From assembly GCA_016280635.1 (NCBI GenBank), contig JAEEHC010000052.1, positions 1-64,000 of the forward strand: a DNA stretch of 64,000 bases, in the 5' to 3' direction. The notes under the pieces are model-generated. The model searched no databases and was not told where the DNA came from. It saw nothing but the letters and a program-made list of their open reading frames with translations. Of this stretch, positions 1 through 7,898 are shown one piece after another. The translations under genes and the position numbers were made by a program. Source of the stretch: Erysipelotrichaceae bacterium (GTDB taxonomy: Bacteria > Bacillota_I > Bacilli_A > Erysipelotrichales > Erysipelotrichaceae). Each line of letters opens with the position of its first letter. Within the stretch, counting starts at the first letter, position 1.

Positions 1-1
1 C

Positions 2-88
2 TCAGCCGCGGCCATCATCCTGTTTGCCATCGTGCTTTCCATTACCTGCATCAACCTGCTGGTAAGCAAGAAGCACGTTCACTATTAG
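2..88 (+). CDS. C-terminal end of an ABC sugar permease (MalF-type), partial
   Basis: Only the last 28 codons are in the window; they run open from the left edge to a TAG stop. The tail is one hydrophobic helix followed by a short basic end (VSKKHVHY), like the C-terminus of MalF/UgpA-type permeases and like the end of the complete permease at 10240-11163. The MalG-type permease starts 11 bases downstream behind an AGGAGGTG site, which is the usual MalF-MalG order. The family call rests on context and this short tail. Confidence 0.6.
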   Translation, partial: SAAAIILFAIVLSITCINLLVSKKHVHY

Positions 89-99
89 GAGGTGCAGCC

Positions 100-969
100 A
101 TGAATAATGATTTTGAAAGAATGGAAAATCAGCTGCGCTGCCGCAAGAAGATCAAGAAGATCCTGACCTATGCCTTATTGGTATTCTGGGCGATCTGCGT
201 CATCTTCCCCTTCTACTGGATGATCCTGACCTCCGTCAAGAGCTATGGCGCTTATTCCTCGGAATATGTGCCGAAGTTCTTCACCCTTTCCCCGACTCTG
301 GAAAACTATGTCGAGGTCTTTATCGCCGTTCCCTTTGCCCGCTATCTGCTTAATACCCTGATCTTTGCGGTCGCGACAACGGGAGGAATGCTGCTGGTTA
401 TAATTCTGGCGGCCTTTGCCTTCAGCAAGCTGGAGTTCAGGGGTAACAATCTGGTCTTCACCATTCTGTTATCATTGATGATGATCCCCAATGAACTGGT
501 CGTCATCACCAACTTCGTCACCATTACCAACTGGAACATGCGCAACACCTTTCTGGGTCTGATCCTGCCTTCACTGACTTCGATCTTCTACATCTATCTG
601 CTGAAGGAGAATTTCTCCCAGGTTCCCGATGAGATTTACAAGGCTGCCAAGGTTGACGGTACTTCTGATCTGAAGTTTCTGTTCAAGGTGCTGATTCCGA
701 TCTGCCGGCCAACCATCGTCACGGTGGTCATCCTGAAAGTCATTGAGTGCTGGAACAGTTATGTCTGGCCGCGGCTGATCACCGATCAGCAAGCTTACTT
801 CCTGGTCTCCAACGGCATTCAGGAGATCCGGGAAAACGGCTTTGGCCGGGAAAACATTCCGGCCATGATGGCCGCCGTGGTGGTCATCTCGCTGCCGTTA
901 ATCGTACTGTTTCTGATCTTCCATAAGAAGATCATGGAGGGCGTTGCCCGGGGAGGTACCAAGGGATGA
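100..969 (+). CDS. Carbohydrate ABC transporter permease (MalG/UgpE family)
   Basis: 289 residues, normal for this family. It is an inner-membrane subunit of a binding-protein-dependent importer. An N-terminal hydrophobic segment (about residues 25-45, FPFYWMILTSVKS) is followed by further membrane helices. The EAA loop that docks on the ATPase is near residues 178-205 (YKAAKVDG...VLIP). The C-terminus GVARGGTKG is typical of MalG-type permeases. The start follows AGGAGGTG with good spacing. The stop overlaps the next start (ATGA), so it is translationally coupled to the binding protein. No ATPase gene lies in this operon portion; the MsmX-like ATPase at 9185 could serve it (inference). Confidence 0.93.
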   Translation: MNNDFERMENQLRCRKKIKKILTYALLVFWAICVIFPFYWMILTSVKSYGAYSSEYVPKFFTLSPTLENYVEVFIAVPFARYLLNTLIFAVATTGGMLLVIILAAFAFSKLEFRGNNLVFTILLSLMMIPNELVVITNFVTITNWNMRNTFLGLILPSLTSIFYIYLLKENFSQVPDEIYKAAKVDGTSDLKFLFKVLIPICRPTIVTVVILKVIECWNSYVWPRLITDQQAYFLVSNGIQEIRENGFGRENIPAMMAAVVVISLPLIVLFLIFHKKIMEGVARGGTKG

Positions 970-2576
970 GAAAGACTGTCCGCAGAATACTCCTGATGAT
1001 CGTTACACTGAGCCTGCTTATGCCGTTAAGCGGCTGCCATGGCCAGAGACAGATGGCTGATTTCGTGATGCCGGAAGCCTTTGACACTTCCCGGAATTAT
1101 GAGATCGTCTTCTGGGCAAAAAATGATACCAACAAGTATCAGACCGCCATCTACAACAAGGCCGTCAGCGACTTTGAAGCCCTTTATCCCAATGTCAAGG
1201 TCAACATCCGGCTTTATACCGACTATTCCCGTATCTATAACGATGTCATCACCAATCTGGCCACCGGTACGACCCCCAATGTCTGCATCACCTATCCCGA
1301 CCATGTTGCCACCTATCTGACCGGCAATAATACCGTGGTTCCGCTTGATGAATTGTATGTCAATGAAGATTACGGTCTGGCTGGCCGCCAGGTGCGCTTC
1401 GATTCGCCCTCCCTTGACCAGATGGTCAGCAAGTTTCTGGAGGAGGGAAAACTGAATGGCCACTATTACTGCCTTCCCTTCATGCGCTCTACGGAAGCGC
1501 TCTACATCAATAAGACCTACGTCAATAAACTGGGTTATGAAATTCCGGAAGTCATGAGCTGGGAACAGATCTTTGAGATTGCCCGGGCCGCCACTAAGAA
1601 GGACGCCGATGGCAATTATCTGGTCAACGGCCAGAAGATCATGATCCCCTTCATCTATAAGTCCACTGACAACATGATGATCCAGATGCTCAGACAGCTT
1701 AACGCACCCTATTGCAGCGGGGAAGGTGAAGTGCAGATCTTCAACGATCAGACCCGTCAGATCCTGGAAATGGTCCGGGAGAATGTTCAGGCCGGAGCCT
1801 TATCAACCTTCAAGATCTCGTCTTACCCGGCCAACTTCCTCAATGCCGGCCAGTGCATTTTCGCCATTGACTCCACTGCCGGGGCGACCTGGATGGGGCC
1901 GGATGCCCCGCTGGGTCATCAGGACATCGCTGAGGAGAATCTGGTGGATTTCGAGATGGTGGTGCGGATGATCCCGCAGTTTGACGCTGAACACCCGGCC
2001 ATGATCTCTCAGGGGCCTTCGATCTGCGTCTTCAATAAGGCGGATCCGCAGGAAGTCCTGGCCTCCTGGCTGTTTGCCCAATATCTTCTGACTAACGATA
2101 TCCAGATTGGCTACAGCCAGACGGAGGGCTACAGTCCGGTTACGCTGAAGGCTCAGCAGGATCCCGCTTATCAGCAGTACCTGTCCCTGGGCGGCAGCGA
2201 CAATGAGGAACACTATCATGGTAAGATTGACGCGGTAAAACTGCTGATCGCCAATACGGAAAACACCTTTGTTACCCCGGTCTTCAACGGCTCCGCTTCC
2301 CTCAGAGAAGCTGCCGGTGCCCTGATTGAGGAGACTGCCAAGGCGGTCAACCGTAAGCAGACGATCGATGAGGATTTCTATAAGAAACTGTATGGCAATG
2401 TCACTTCGCTTTACCATCTTGATCAGATCCAGGCCGGCACCAGCGGCAAGGCTGATCTCGGCCCGCTGCCGAAAACGGCGGTAGCATTACTGGGTGGCCT
2501 GTCCGTGGTCTGGCTGTTTCTTGCTGCGTATTACCTTAATGATATCCGCAAGGAAAGGCTTAAGAAAAACGGCTGA
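966..2576 (+). CDS. Extracellular solute-binding lipoprotein with an LPKTA-like C-terminal sorting tail
   Basis: 536 residues, about 100 longer than usual family 1 sugar-binding proteins. The N-terminus is a lipoprotein signal with lipobox LSGC, Cys24 being the lipidation site. The body begins with the typical FWAKND segment and carries the usual solute-binding protein pattern. The end is unusual: LPKTA at residues 501-505, a hydrophobic segment to about 524, then a basic tail (RKERLKK). That layout matches a sortase sorting signal with A in place of G, or a simple second membrane anchor. The gene is coupled to the upstream permease by ATGA and is last in its operon. The substrate is unknown, probably a sugar or sugar-like solute. 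Confidence 0.88.
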   Translation: MRKTVRRILLMIVTLSLLMPLSGCHGQRQMADFVMPEAFDTSRNYEIVFWAKNDTNKYQTAIYNKAVSDFEALYPNVKVNIRLYTDYSRIYNDVITNLATGTTPNVCITYPDHVATYLTGNNTVVPLDELYVNEDYGLAGRQVRFDSPSLDQMVSKFLEEGKLNGHYYCLPFMRSTEALYINKTYVNKLGYEIPEVMSWEQIFEIARAATKKDADGNYLVNGQKIMIPFIYKSTDNMMIQMLRQLNAPYCSGEGEVQIFNDQTRQILEMVRENVQAGALSTFKISSYPANFLNAGQCIFAIDSTAGATWMGPDAPLGHQDIAEENLVDFEMVVRMIPQFDAEHPAMISQGPSICVFNKADPQEVLASWLFAQYLLTNDIQIGYSQTEGYSPVTLKAQQDPAYQQYLSLGGSDNEEHYHGKIDAVKLLIANTENTFVTPVFNGSASLREAAGALIEETAKAVNRKQTIDEDFYKKLYGNVTSLYHLDQIQAGTSGKADLGPLPKTAVALLGGLSVVWLFLAAYYLNDIRKERLKKNG

Positions 2577-2588
2577 CCGGCATGAGAG

Positions 2589-2617
2589 TTGATTATGCCT
2601 GCCGGCAGTTCTATAAT
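2589..2617 (+). promoter_or_regulatory. Sigma-A type promoter for the lipoprotein at 2657
   Basis: TTGATT at 2589-2594 and TATAAT at 2612-2617 are separated by 17 bases. Transcription would start near 2624, inside an 8-bp hairpin described separately. Confidence 0.65.
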
Positions 2618-2623
2618 TAATTA

Positions 2624-2641
2624 GCAGTCCCAAGGGACTGC
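2624..2641 (+). other. 5'-UTR hairpin before the lipoprotein RBS
   Basis: GCAGTCCC and GGGACTGC form a perfect 8-bp stem with a two-base loop at the expected transcript start, three bases before an AAGGAGAG ribosome site. It may protect the 5' end of the mRNA; there is no T-run, so it is not a normal terminator. Confidence 0.5.
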
Positions 2642-2656
2642 AGAAGGAGAGAAACA

Positions 2657-3388
2657 ATGAAAAAGCTATTTGTCTTAATGTTATCCCTGCTCATGGTTTT
2701 ATCCTTTGCCGGTTGCGGCCAGAAGGATGATCCCAAGAAGAAGGGCGAAGGTGTCATGACTCACGAACAGTATGTCGCCGCTGAGCTTAACAGTGAAGTT
2801 ACCATTGAGACCTACATCCAGGCCAAGCAGTCCTGGTGGCAGGATAAGGGAACTTTCTATACTCAGGACGCTGACGGTGCCTATTTCCTTTATGAAATGC
2901 CCTGCTCAGAAGAAGAGTACAACAAGCTGACCGAGGGAACCAAGATCAAGGTTACCGGCTTCAAGGCTGAATGGTCCGGTCAGGTTGAGATCATCGATGC
3001 CAAGTGGGAGATCGAAGAAGGCAATTATGTTGCCAAGCCGGTTGATGTCACTTCCTTATTAGGCACTGAAAATCTGATCAGCCACATGACTGAGAAGGTC
3101 ACCTTCAAGGGTATGAAAGTTGAAGCCAGCACTGATCCCAACGGCAATGAAGTCGCTTTCCTGTATAACTGGGACGGCTCCGGTGAACCGGGCAGTGACC
3201 TCTACTTCAACGTTTCCAGCAATGGCGTTACCTATCAGTTCACGGTTGAATCCTACCTCTGCGGCAAGGATACCGCTGTCTATAAGGCTGTTGAAGGCCT
3301 GCAGATCGGTCAGACCGTTGATCTGGAAGGCTTCCTGTACTGGTATAACGGACCGAACCCCCACATCACTGCGGTAACCGTTAAGTAG
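2657..3388 (+). CDS. OB-fold-like lipoprotein of unknown function
   Basis: 243 residues. The signal peptide ends in LSFAGC, with Cys20 as the lipidated residue. After a charged linker (DDPKKK), two similar beta-rich stretches follow, about residues 45-115 and 130-243. Both have phrases such as TKIKVTGFKAEWSG and QTVDLEGFLYWYNG that resemble OB-fold (tRNA_anti-like or YdeI-like) domains of secreted lipoproteins. I cannot name a ligand. It has its own promoter and a strong terminator, so it is probably monocistronic. The signal peptide is nearly the same as those of the binding proteins at 6518 and 44045. Confidence 0.75.
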   Translation: MKKLFVLMLSLLMVLSFAGCGQKDDPKKKGEGVMTHEQYVAAELNSEVTIETYIQAKQSWWQDKGTFYTQDADGAYFLYEMPCSEEEYNKLTEGTKIKVTGFKAEWSGQVEIIDAKWEIEEGNYVAKPVDVTSLLGTENLISHMTEKVTFKGMKVEASTDPNGNEVAFLYNWDGSGEPGSDLYFNVSSNGVTYQFTVESYLCGKDTAVYKAVEGLQIGQTVDLEGFLYWYNGPNPHITAVTVK

Positions 3389-3412
3389 GAGCTGGCCAAA
3401 ACAAGGCAGAAG

Positions 3413-3438
3413 AAGCGGGTGAATTGCCCGCTTTTTTT
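3413..3438 (+). terminator. Rho-independent terminator
   Basis: AGCGGG and CCCGCT form a stem with a seven-base loop, followed by a run of seven T. It ends the lipoprotein transcript. Confidence 0.85.
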
Positions 3439-3524
3439 CGGCGGCTGAACCGTATGAAACACTGGAACATGTTCAAACCATGGCGATTTTGTCCTGATTT
3501 TGGCAATAAAACAAGCAAATGTTG

Positions 3525-3553
3525 TTGTCAGGATAATCTGAAAATAGTAATAT
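3525..3553 (+). promoter_or_regulatory. Promoter for the surface adhesin
   Basis: TTGTCA at 3525-3530 and TAATAT at 3548-3553 with a 17-base spacer. The leader would be about 75 bases long. Confidence 0.55.
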
Positions 3554-3581
3554 TAATATAAATGAGAATGTAATGATTTCA

Positions 3582-3600
3582 GAAGGTATTGTGTACCTTC
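3582..3600 (+). other. Leader hairpin upstream of the adhesin gene
   Basis: GAAGGTA and TACCTTC pair perfectly around a five-base loop (TTGTG). The hairpin lies in the predicted 5' leader, about 25 bases before the CGGAGGG ribosome site. There is no T-run, so a role in mRNA stability or control is possible but unproven. Confidence 0.4.
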
Positions 3601-3633
3601 ATTGATTGATAGCAATTCTTACGGAGGGTAGAT

Positions 3634-5751
3634 ATGCTTAGAAACAAAAAGGAAAAGAGATTACTTATACTGGTTCTCAGCCTCATCATGGTGCTGACCG
3701 GCCTGCAGAGCGCGGTTGCTCAGGATGAAGAGCCTAAAAACAGAGACGTAGTAAGAGATGTCGTCGTGCAGTTGGGCGATGTTGAGTTTACCGAAAACCT
3801 CACCATGCATGAACTGGCGTCCATTCGTCCGGACATGAGCCTGCGGCCGTCAGTAAATCCCTGGACAGACCGCGTAAACAACCTCTGGGGTGTCGGCCTT
3901 AACGGCGTCGACCCCAATGACAAGCCTTATGTCGAGTCAGAAGAATACCCCTATACTCTGGTCAATAACGGTCTGGCCAGCCGCATCATGGTGCAGTTTA
4001 CAGGCATCATCCCCCGGTCCCTGCGCGAAGGCGAAGACCCCAATGATCCGGAAGTCATCAGAAAGCGTTCCATTGACGTTCCCGGTCAGTACAAGCTGAT
4101 CGATAACCTCGGAAATGTTTATTACACCTACTGCTGCGACGTAGCGACTGACGCTAACCTGCAGGATACCTATAACGGCAGAAATGTCGAAGACGGCAGC
4201 TATTACAGTACTCAGGATGCGGAACACATCCGCTATATCTGCATGAACGGCTACTGGGGTTCCGTCAGCGGCACCGGTTCACTGGAAACTTTCAGAGAAC
4301 TGTTATTGGAAAACAATGTTCTTACGGAAGCCGAAGCCCAGGCTCTCACCCATGGTGAAGCACTGACCGCTACCCAGGCAGCAATCTGGAAATTCGGTAA
4401 CCGCGAACTCTCTTTCGCCGTTGATGAGACGGTCGTTACCGGTCCGGCTCTCAAGAACTATAGCTTCAATTCCACGGACTATGAGTGGCTGGAAAACTAT
4501 AAGAACGGTGGCAACCAGATCAAGAAGATCTACGATTTCCTGGTCAAGGGGCAGATCGCTGCTCACCCGCTGACCACGGTCTTTACCAAGACCAACTCTC
4601 TCGATGACGTTGACATTACCGTCCGGGAAAGAATCTCTCAGGGACAGGCAACCGACAATGACATCTACCTGGCCGATATCAGCTTCGAAATCGGAAGTGA
4701 GATCATGGACAGCGATGATCTTAAGGTCGTCATCAGCCAGAACGATGTTGACCTGGCAACCGTGAACATGGAGACCGGTAAGGCATCATATCTGGTTGAG
4801 GGTCTGCAGCTGAAGGAAAACAGTGAGATCACCCTTCAACTCAGCGGCTCCCGCGAGCTCAACAGCGGCTGCTACATCTTCGAGGCCAAGGAAGATGCTA
4901 AAGCCCAGACGCTGGTCGGCGTAGCTGAAGGTACTCAGTATGTCGGCTTAAAGCGCACCGTTGAGTTTGATGTCGGTTATCAGACCGAATGCGTTATCAC
5001 CGGCGAAAAGATCCTGGAACACGGTGAATTGGAAGACGGTCAGTTTACCTTTGAACTGCTGGATGAAAGCGGCGAACTGGTTGAAGCTGTCAGCAATGAC
5101 GCTGAAGGCAAGATCTCCTTCACTCCGCTGCAGTTTACCGTTGAGGATCTGGACAGAACTGATGATGAAGGCTGCCTGAGCTATACGGTCAGAGAAGTCA
5201 TCACTGATGAAGATGACATCATCTTCGATCAAGCCGAAAAGACGGTAAAGATCAGACTGACCTTTGACGGTGAAGAATTCAAGGCTGAAGTAGCTGATGA
5301 TTCCGATGAACTGACCTTCATCAATAAGATGGTCTGGATCGAACTGCCGGTCCGCAAGGTCTGGAAGGATAATGACAACGAGTATCAGATGCGTACCAAG
5401 AGCATTACCGTTCACCTGCTGGCAAACGGTGAGGATACCGGAAGAGTGCTGGTGCTCAGCGAAGCCAACCAGTGGCAGGGAGTCTTCGATGAACTGCCGG
5501 CTTACCTCGATGGCGAAGAGATCGTCTATGAAGTTGAGGAAGAAAAGGTAGAAAACTACGTAGTTTCCATCACCCGGGAAAAGGATTCATTCATCATTAC
5601 CAATACCTACCACAGTTCCACGCCGCCGACCGGCGACCGTGACTCCGTAGGTTACTGGCTGATGCTGTTCAGTGCCATTGGACTGGCCATGGACCTCTCC
5701 TGGATCAGTGATACCTCCCGCCGCAACCGCCGGGAAGAAGAACTGGCATAG
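3634..5751 (+). CDS. Cell-wall adhesin with thioester (TQXA), isopeptide and Cna_B domains
   Basis: 705 residues. A signal peptide (to about residue 29, ending VAQ) leads into a thioester domain. Its reactive pair is visible: a Cys in YTYCCD (Cys167 or Cys168) and Gln248 in ATQAAIWKFGN. The protein family uses such a Cys-Gln thioester to bind host surfaces covalently. A Spy0128/FctA-type isopeptide-bond domain follows at about 455-562 (GEKIL...FINK) and a Cna_B domain at about 566-660. The end is PPTGD (664-668), a hydrophobic stretch and a basic tail, an LPXTG-like sortase signal with P in the first place. No pilin or sortase gene is adjacent, so it is probably a single-chain adhesin. Confidence 0.92.
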   Translation: MLRNKKEKRLLILVLSLIMVLTGLQSAVAQDEEPKNRDVVRDVVVQLGDVEFTENLTMHELASIRPDMSLRPSVNPWTDRVNNLWGVGLNGVDPNDKPYVESEEYPYTLVNNGLASRIMVQFTGIIPRSLREGEDPNDPEVIRKRSIDVPGQYKLIDNLGNVYYTYCCDVATDANLQDTYNGRNVEDGSYYSTQDAEHIRYICMNGYWGSVSGTGSLETFRELLLENNVLTEAEAQALTHGEALTATQAAIWKFGNRELSFAVDETVVTGPALKNYSFNSTDYEWLENYKNGGNQIKKIYDFLVKGQIAAHPLTTVFTKTNSLDDVDITVRERISQGQATDNDIYLADISFEIGSEIMDSDDLKVVISQNDVDLATVNMETGKASYLVEGLQLKENSEITLQLSGSRELNSGCYIFEAKEDAKAQTLVGVAEGTQYVGLKRTVEFDVGYQTECVITGEKILEHGELEDGQFTFELLDESGELVEAVSNDAEGKISFTPLQFTVEDLDRTDDEGCLSYTVREVITDEDDIIFDQAEKTVKIRLTFDGEEFKAEVADDSDELTFINKMVWIELPVRKVWKDNDNEYQMRTKSITVHLLANGEDTGRVLVLSEANQWQGVFDELPAYLDGEEIVYEVEEEKVENYVVSITREKDSFIITNTYHSSTPPTGDRDSVGYWLMLFSAIGLAMDLSWISDTSRRNRREEELA

Positions 5752-5771
5752 AAACTGAAATGTAACCAACA

Positions 5772-5803
5772 GACTGCCGGCTGTAAAGCCGGCAGTTTTC
5801 TGT
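5772..5803 (+). terminator. Rho-independent terminator
   Basis: ACTGCCGGCT and AGCCGGCAGT form a near-perfect stem followed by TTTTC. It closes the adhesin transcription unit. Confidence 0.85.
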
Positions 5804-5836
5804 TAGAATTAGGAAAATGAACAATGAGGTGAAGCT

Positions 5837-6361
5837 ATGAAAAGAAGCATCATGATAGTATTGCTGACAGCGGTCATGCTGGTGATGATGAGCGGCTGCG
5901 GTTCCGGAAAAAATGAAGGTGGTCATCCTGATGCGCTTCCGGCTGATGAAAGCCTGGTGGTGATCAACGACTGTTCCTTCCGTCTTGATAAGGAGGCTGA
6001 ATTCAGCGGCGTCAGTTATCTGGCGGTTGCGGATTTTCAGGAAGTAAGGCAGAACATCTATGTCCAGTATAGCTATCTGCAGCAGGACAGTTCAAATCTG
6101 CTGTTCTTCCGGATCTTTTATTACCGTAATCAGGACTTCAAGGCCGCAATGAAGGATCTGGGCCTGGAAAGCGACATCCCTCTTAGCCCGGGAAAGACGG
6201 ATAACATCGATTACAGTTTTTATGAGGTTCCCCGTGATGACGGCGGTACCATTCATTTCTACTTCATTGAGCATGACGGCAGCAGTTATGTCCTGCATTT
6301 CGCTTCCCGTTATGACCTCAGCAACTTCGAACCAAAGGTCGTAAGATCCATTCATTTCTAG
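5837..6361 (+). CDS. Small lipoprotein of unknown function
   Basis: 174 residues with a clear lipoprotein signal (lipobox MSGC, Cys21). The mature part is mixed alpha/beta without a motif I recognise; VVINDCSFRLDKEAEFSG near residue 42 begins the folded region. It has its own AATGAGGTGAAG ribosome site and sits between two terminators, so it is a single-gene unit. I cannot assign a function. Confidence 0.7.
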   Translation: MKRSIMIVLLTAVMLVMMSGCGSGKNEGGHPDALPADESLVVINDCSFRLDKEAEFSGVSYLAVADFQEVRQNIYVQYSYLQQDSSNLLFFRIFYYRNQDFKAAMKDLGLESDIPLSPGKTDNIDYSFYEVPRDDGGTIHFYFIEHDGSSYVLHFASRYDLSNFEPKVVRSIHF

Positions 6362-6378
6362 TTGCTGCGAATGTACAG

Positions 6379-6403
6379 ACGGCTGGCTTGCCAGCCGTTT
6401 TAT
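6379..6403 (+). terminator. Rho-independent terminator
   Basis: ACGGCTGG and CCAGCCGT form an 8-bp stem with a four-base loop, followed by TTTATT. Confidence 0.8.
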
Positions 6404-6455
6404 TGTGACGGGCTTTCGGCTTGTGAATAAATGTGGCAAGTCAAACACAAAGATA

Positions 6456-6485
6456 ATGACATCAAAGTAAAAGTAGTATTACAAT
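6456..6485 (+). promoter_or_regulatory. Probable promoter of the ABC/phosphodiesterase operon
   Basis: ATGACA at 6456-6461 and TACAAT at 6480-6485 with an 18-base spacer. An alternative -10 (TATACT, 6485-6490) overlaps. The match is moderate. Confidence 0.4.
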
Positions 6486-6517
6486 ATACTTAATTCATAT
6501 AGATAGAGGAGGATAAT

Positions 6518-7780
6518 ATGAAGAAATTATTAGTTGTTCTGCTGGTAATTGGCATGGTCCTTTCCTTTGCCGGATGCTCCGGTCAGAAGGATCCTGAGCC
6601 GACGGGACCGGTTGAGGTCACCTACTGGCACACTTACACTGAACATCACAATGACTATCTGAACGCTCTGGTTGAGGAGTTCAATAAGTCACAGAATGAA
6701 GTTCATGTCACCGCTGTACAGCAGCCCTATCAGGATTATGATGCCAACCTGCTGCAGGCCGTCAGAAACGGTGTTGGCCCGGATGTCTGCTCAAGATACT
6801 CCAATGAAGTAATCGAGTACATCGCTGATGATCTGCTGGTCGACTTCGCTCCCTACATCAACGACAAGGAGATCGGCATTCCGACCTTCAAGAGCGACAT
6901 GGTAGGCAAGCTGTATGGTGAAGTTACCCAGTTTGGCGAGGACAAGATCTACATGATCCCGGTCATCTGCACTTCGGAAGTATACTACTACAACAAGACC
7001 CTGTTTGACGAGTTGGGTCTGAAGGCTCCGACCACCTGGAAGGAACTGGAAGAAGTCAGCCGTACCATCTATCAGAAGACCGGTAAACCGGGCTGGGGCT
7101 CTGACTCTCTGATGGATACCTTCGCCGGCATCATCATCCAGAAAGGCTCAGGCTACATCAACCCGACCACCAAGAAGGTTGAATTCGACAATGACATCGC
7201 TCTGGAAACCCTGAAGTGGCTCAAGAGCTGCATCGATGAGGGCATCTTCCGCTTAGTCGGTGATGACTACTACTTCTCCGGTCCGTTCACCAGCGGTGCC
7301 GTAGCTTCCTATACCGGCTCAAGCGCCGGTGTCGGCTACGCAACTGCCAATGACGGCAAGTTTGAAGTCGGCTGCGCTCCGATCATGCAGGATGCTCATG
7401 GATACATCCCGTCATGGGGTGGCGGCATGGTCTGCTTCAAGTCAACCCCGGAGAGAGAAAAGGCTGCTTACAAGTGGCTGAAGTACTTCTCATCAACAGA
7501 AGTAGCCGCCAAGTGGGCTATCGAGTTCGGTGCTTCACCGGCTTATACTTCATCCCTGAATACTCCTGAGTATCAGGAATACACCAAGACCAACATCGCA
7601 GCTGCCGCTCTGGCTGCTGAGATGCCGAATCTGAACTGGTTAAGCGGTATTTACGGTTCATCAACCGTCCGTACCGAGATCGATAAGATGCTGCTGACGG
7701 TTCTGACCGGCCAGGCTACCCCTGAGGATGCCTTAAAGGCCTGTGTCGATGCCTGCAACGCCGCCCTTAGCGAACACTAA
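6518..7780 (+). CDS. Extracellular solute-binding lipoprotein (family 1 sugar/glycerol-phosphate type)
   Basis: 420 residues, normal length. The lipobox is LSFAGC with Cys20. The mature protein opens with VTYWHTYTEHH and contains the family features YYYNKTLFDELGLKAP and PTTWKELEE. The C-terminal half has SWGGGMVCFKST, where these proteins close over the ligand. It leads an operon with a phosphodiesterase, an MsmX-like ATPase, two permeases and a 5'-nucleotidase-like protein. The family includes UgpB-type glycerol-phosphodiester binders, so a phosphorylated ligand is plausible but not shown. The RBS is AGAGGAGG. A strong hairpin follows the stop codon and may raise the relative level of this gene's mRNA. 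Confidence 0.92.
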   Translation: MKKLLVVLLVIGMVLSFAGCSGQKDPEPTGPVEVTYWHTYTEHHNDYLNALVEEFNKSQNEVHVTAVQQPYQDYDANLLQAVRNGVGPDVCSRYSNEVIEYIADDLLVDFAPYINDKEIGIPTFKSDMVGKLYGEVTQFGEDKIYMIPVICTSEVYYYNKTLFDELGLKAPTTWKELEEVSRTIYQKTGKPGWGSDSLMDTFAGIIIQKGSGYINPTTKKVEFDNDIALETLKWLKSCIDEGIFRLVGDDYYFSGPFTSGAVASYTGSSAGVGYATANDGKFEVGCAPIMQDAHGYIPSWGGGMVCFKSTPEREKAAYKWLKYFSSTEVAAKWAIEFGASPAYTSSLNTPEYQEYTKTNIAAAALAAEMPNLNWLSGIYGSSTVRTEIDKMLLTVLTGQATPEDALKACVDACNAALSEH

Positions 7781-7804
7781 TCATTGATCAAAAACAGGTA
7801 ATAA

Positions 7805-7842
7805 CCAGAATAGTCACAGCTTGCTGCTTGTGGCTATTCTGG
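7805..7842 (+). terminator. Intra-operon hairpin after the binding-protein gene
   Basis: CCAGAATAGTCACA and TGTGGCTATTCTGG form a 14-bp stem with one G-T pair, followed 11 bases later by a run of six T. It lies between the binding-protein stop and the phosphodiesterase start. It looks like a partial terminator or mRNA stabiliser, as often found after binding-protein genes in ABC operons. Confidence 0.65.
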
Positions 7843-7898
7843 CATTTACCGCTTTTTTGATGCTCTTTACATGTTTTTCAGAAAGAGAGAATTCCGAT

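Noticed and set aside
1803-2417. Long antisense open frame within the binding-protein gene
   Set aside because: It mirrors the codon structure of the + strand gene, has no ribosome site and no recognisable protein.
7821-7898. Hydrophobic N-terminal extension of the phosphodiesterase, possible membrane anchor
   Set aside because: Its codons form the 14-bp hairpin and T-run; no ribosome site precedes it.
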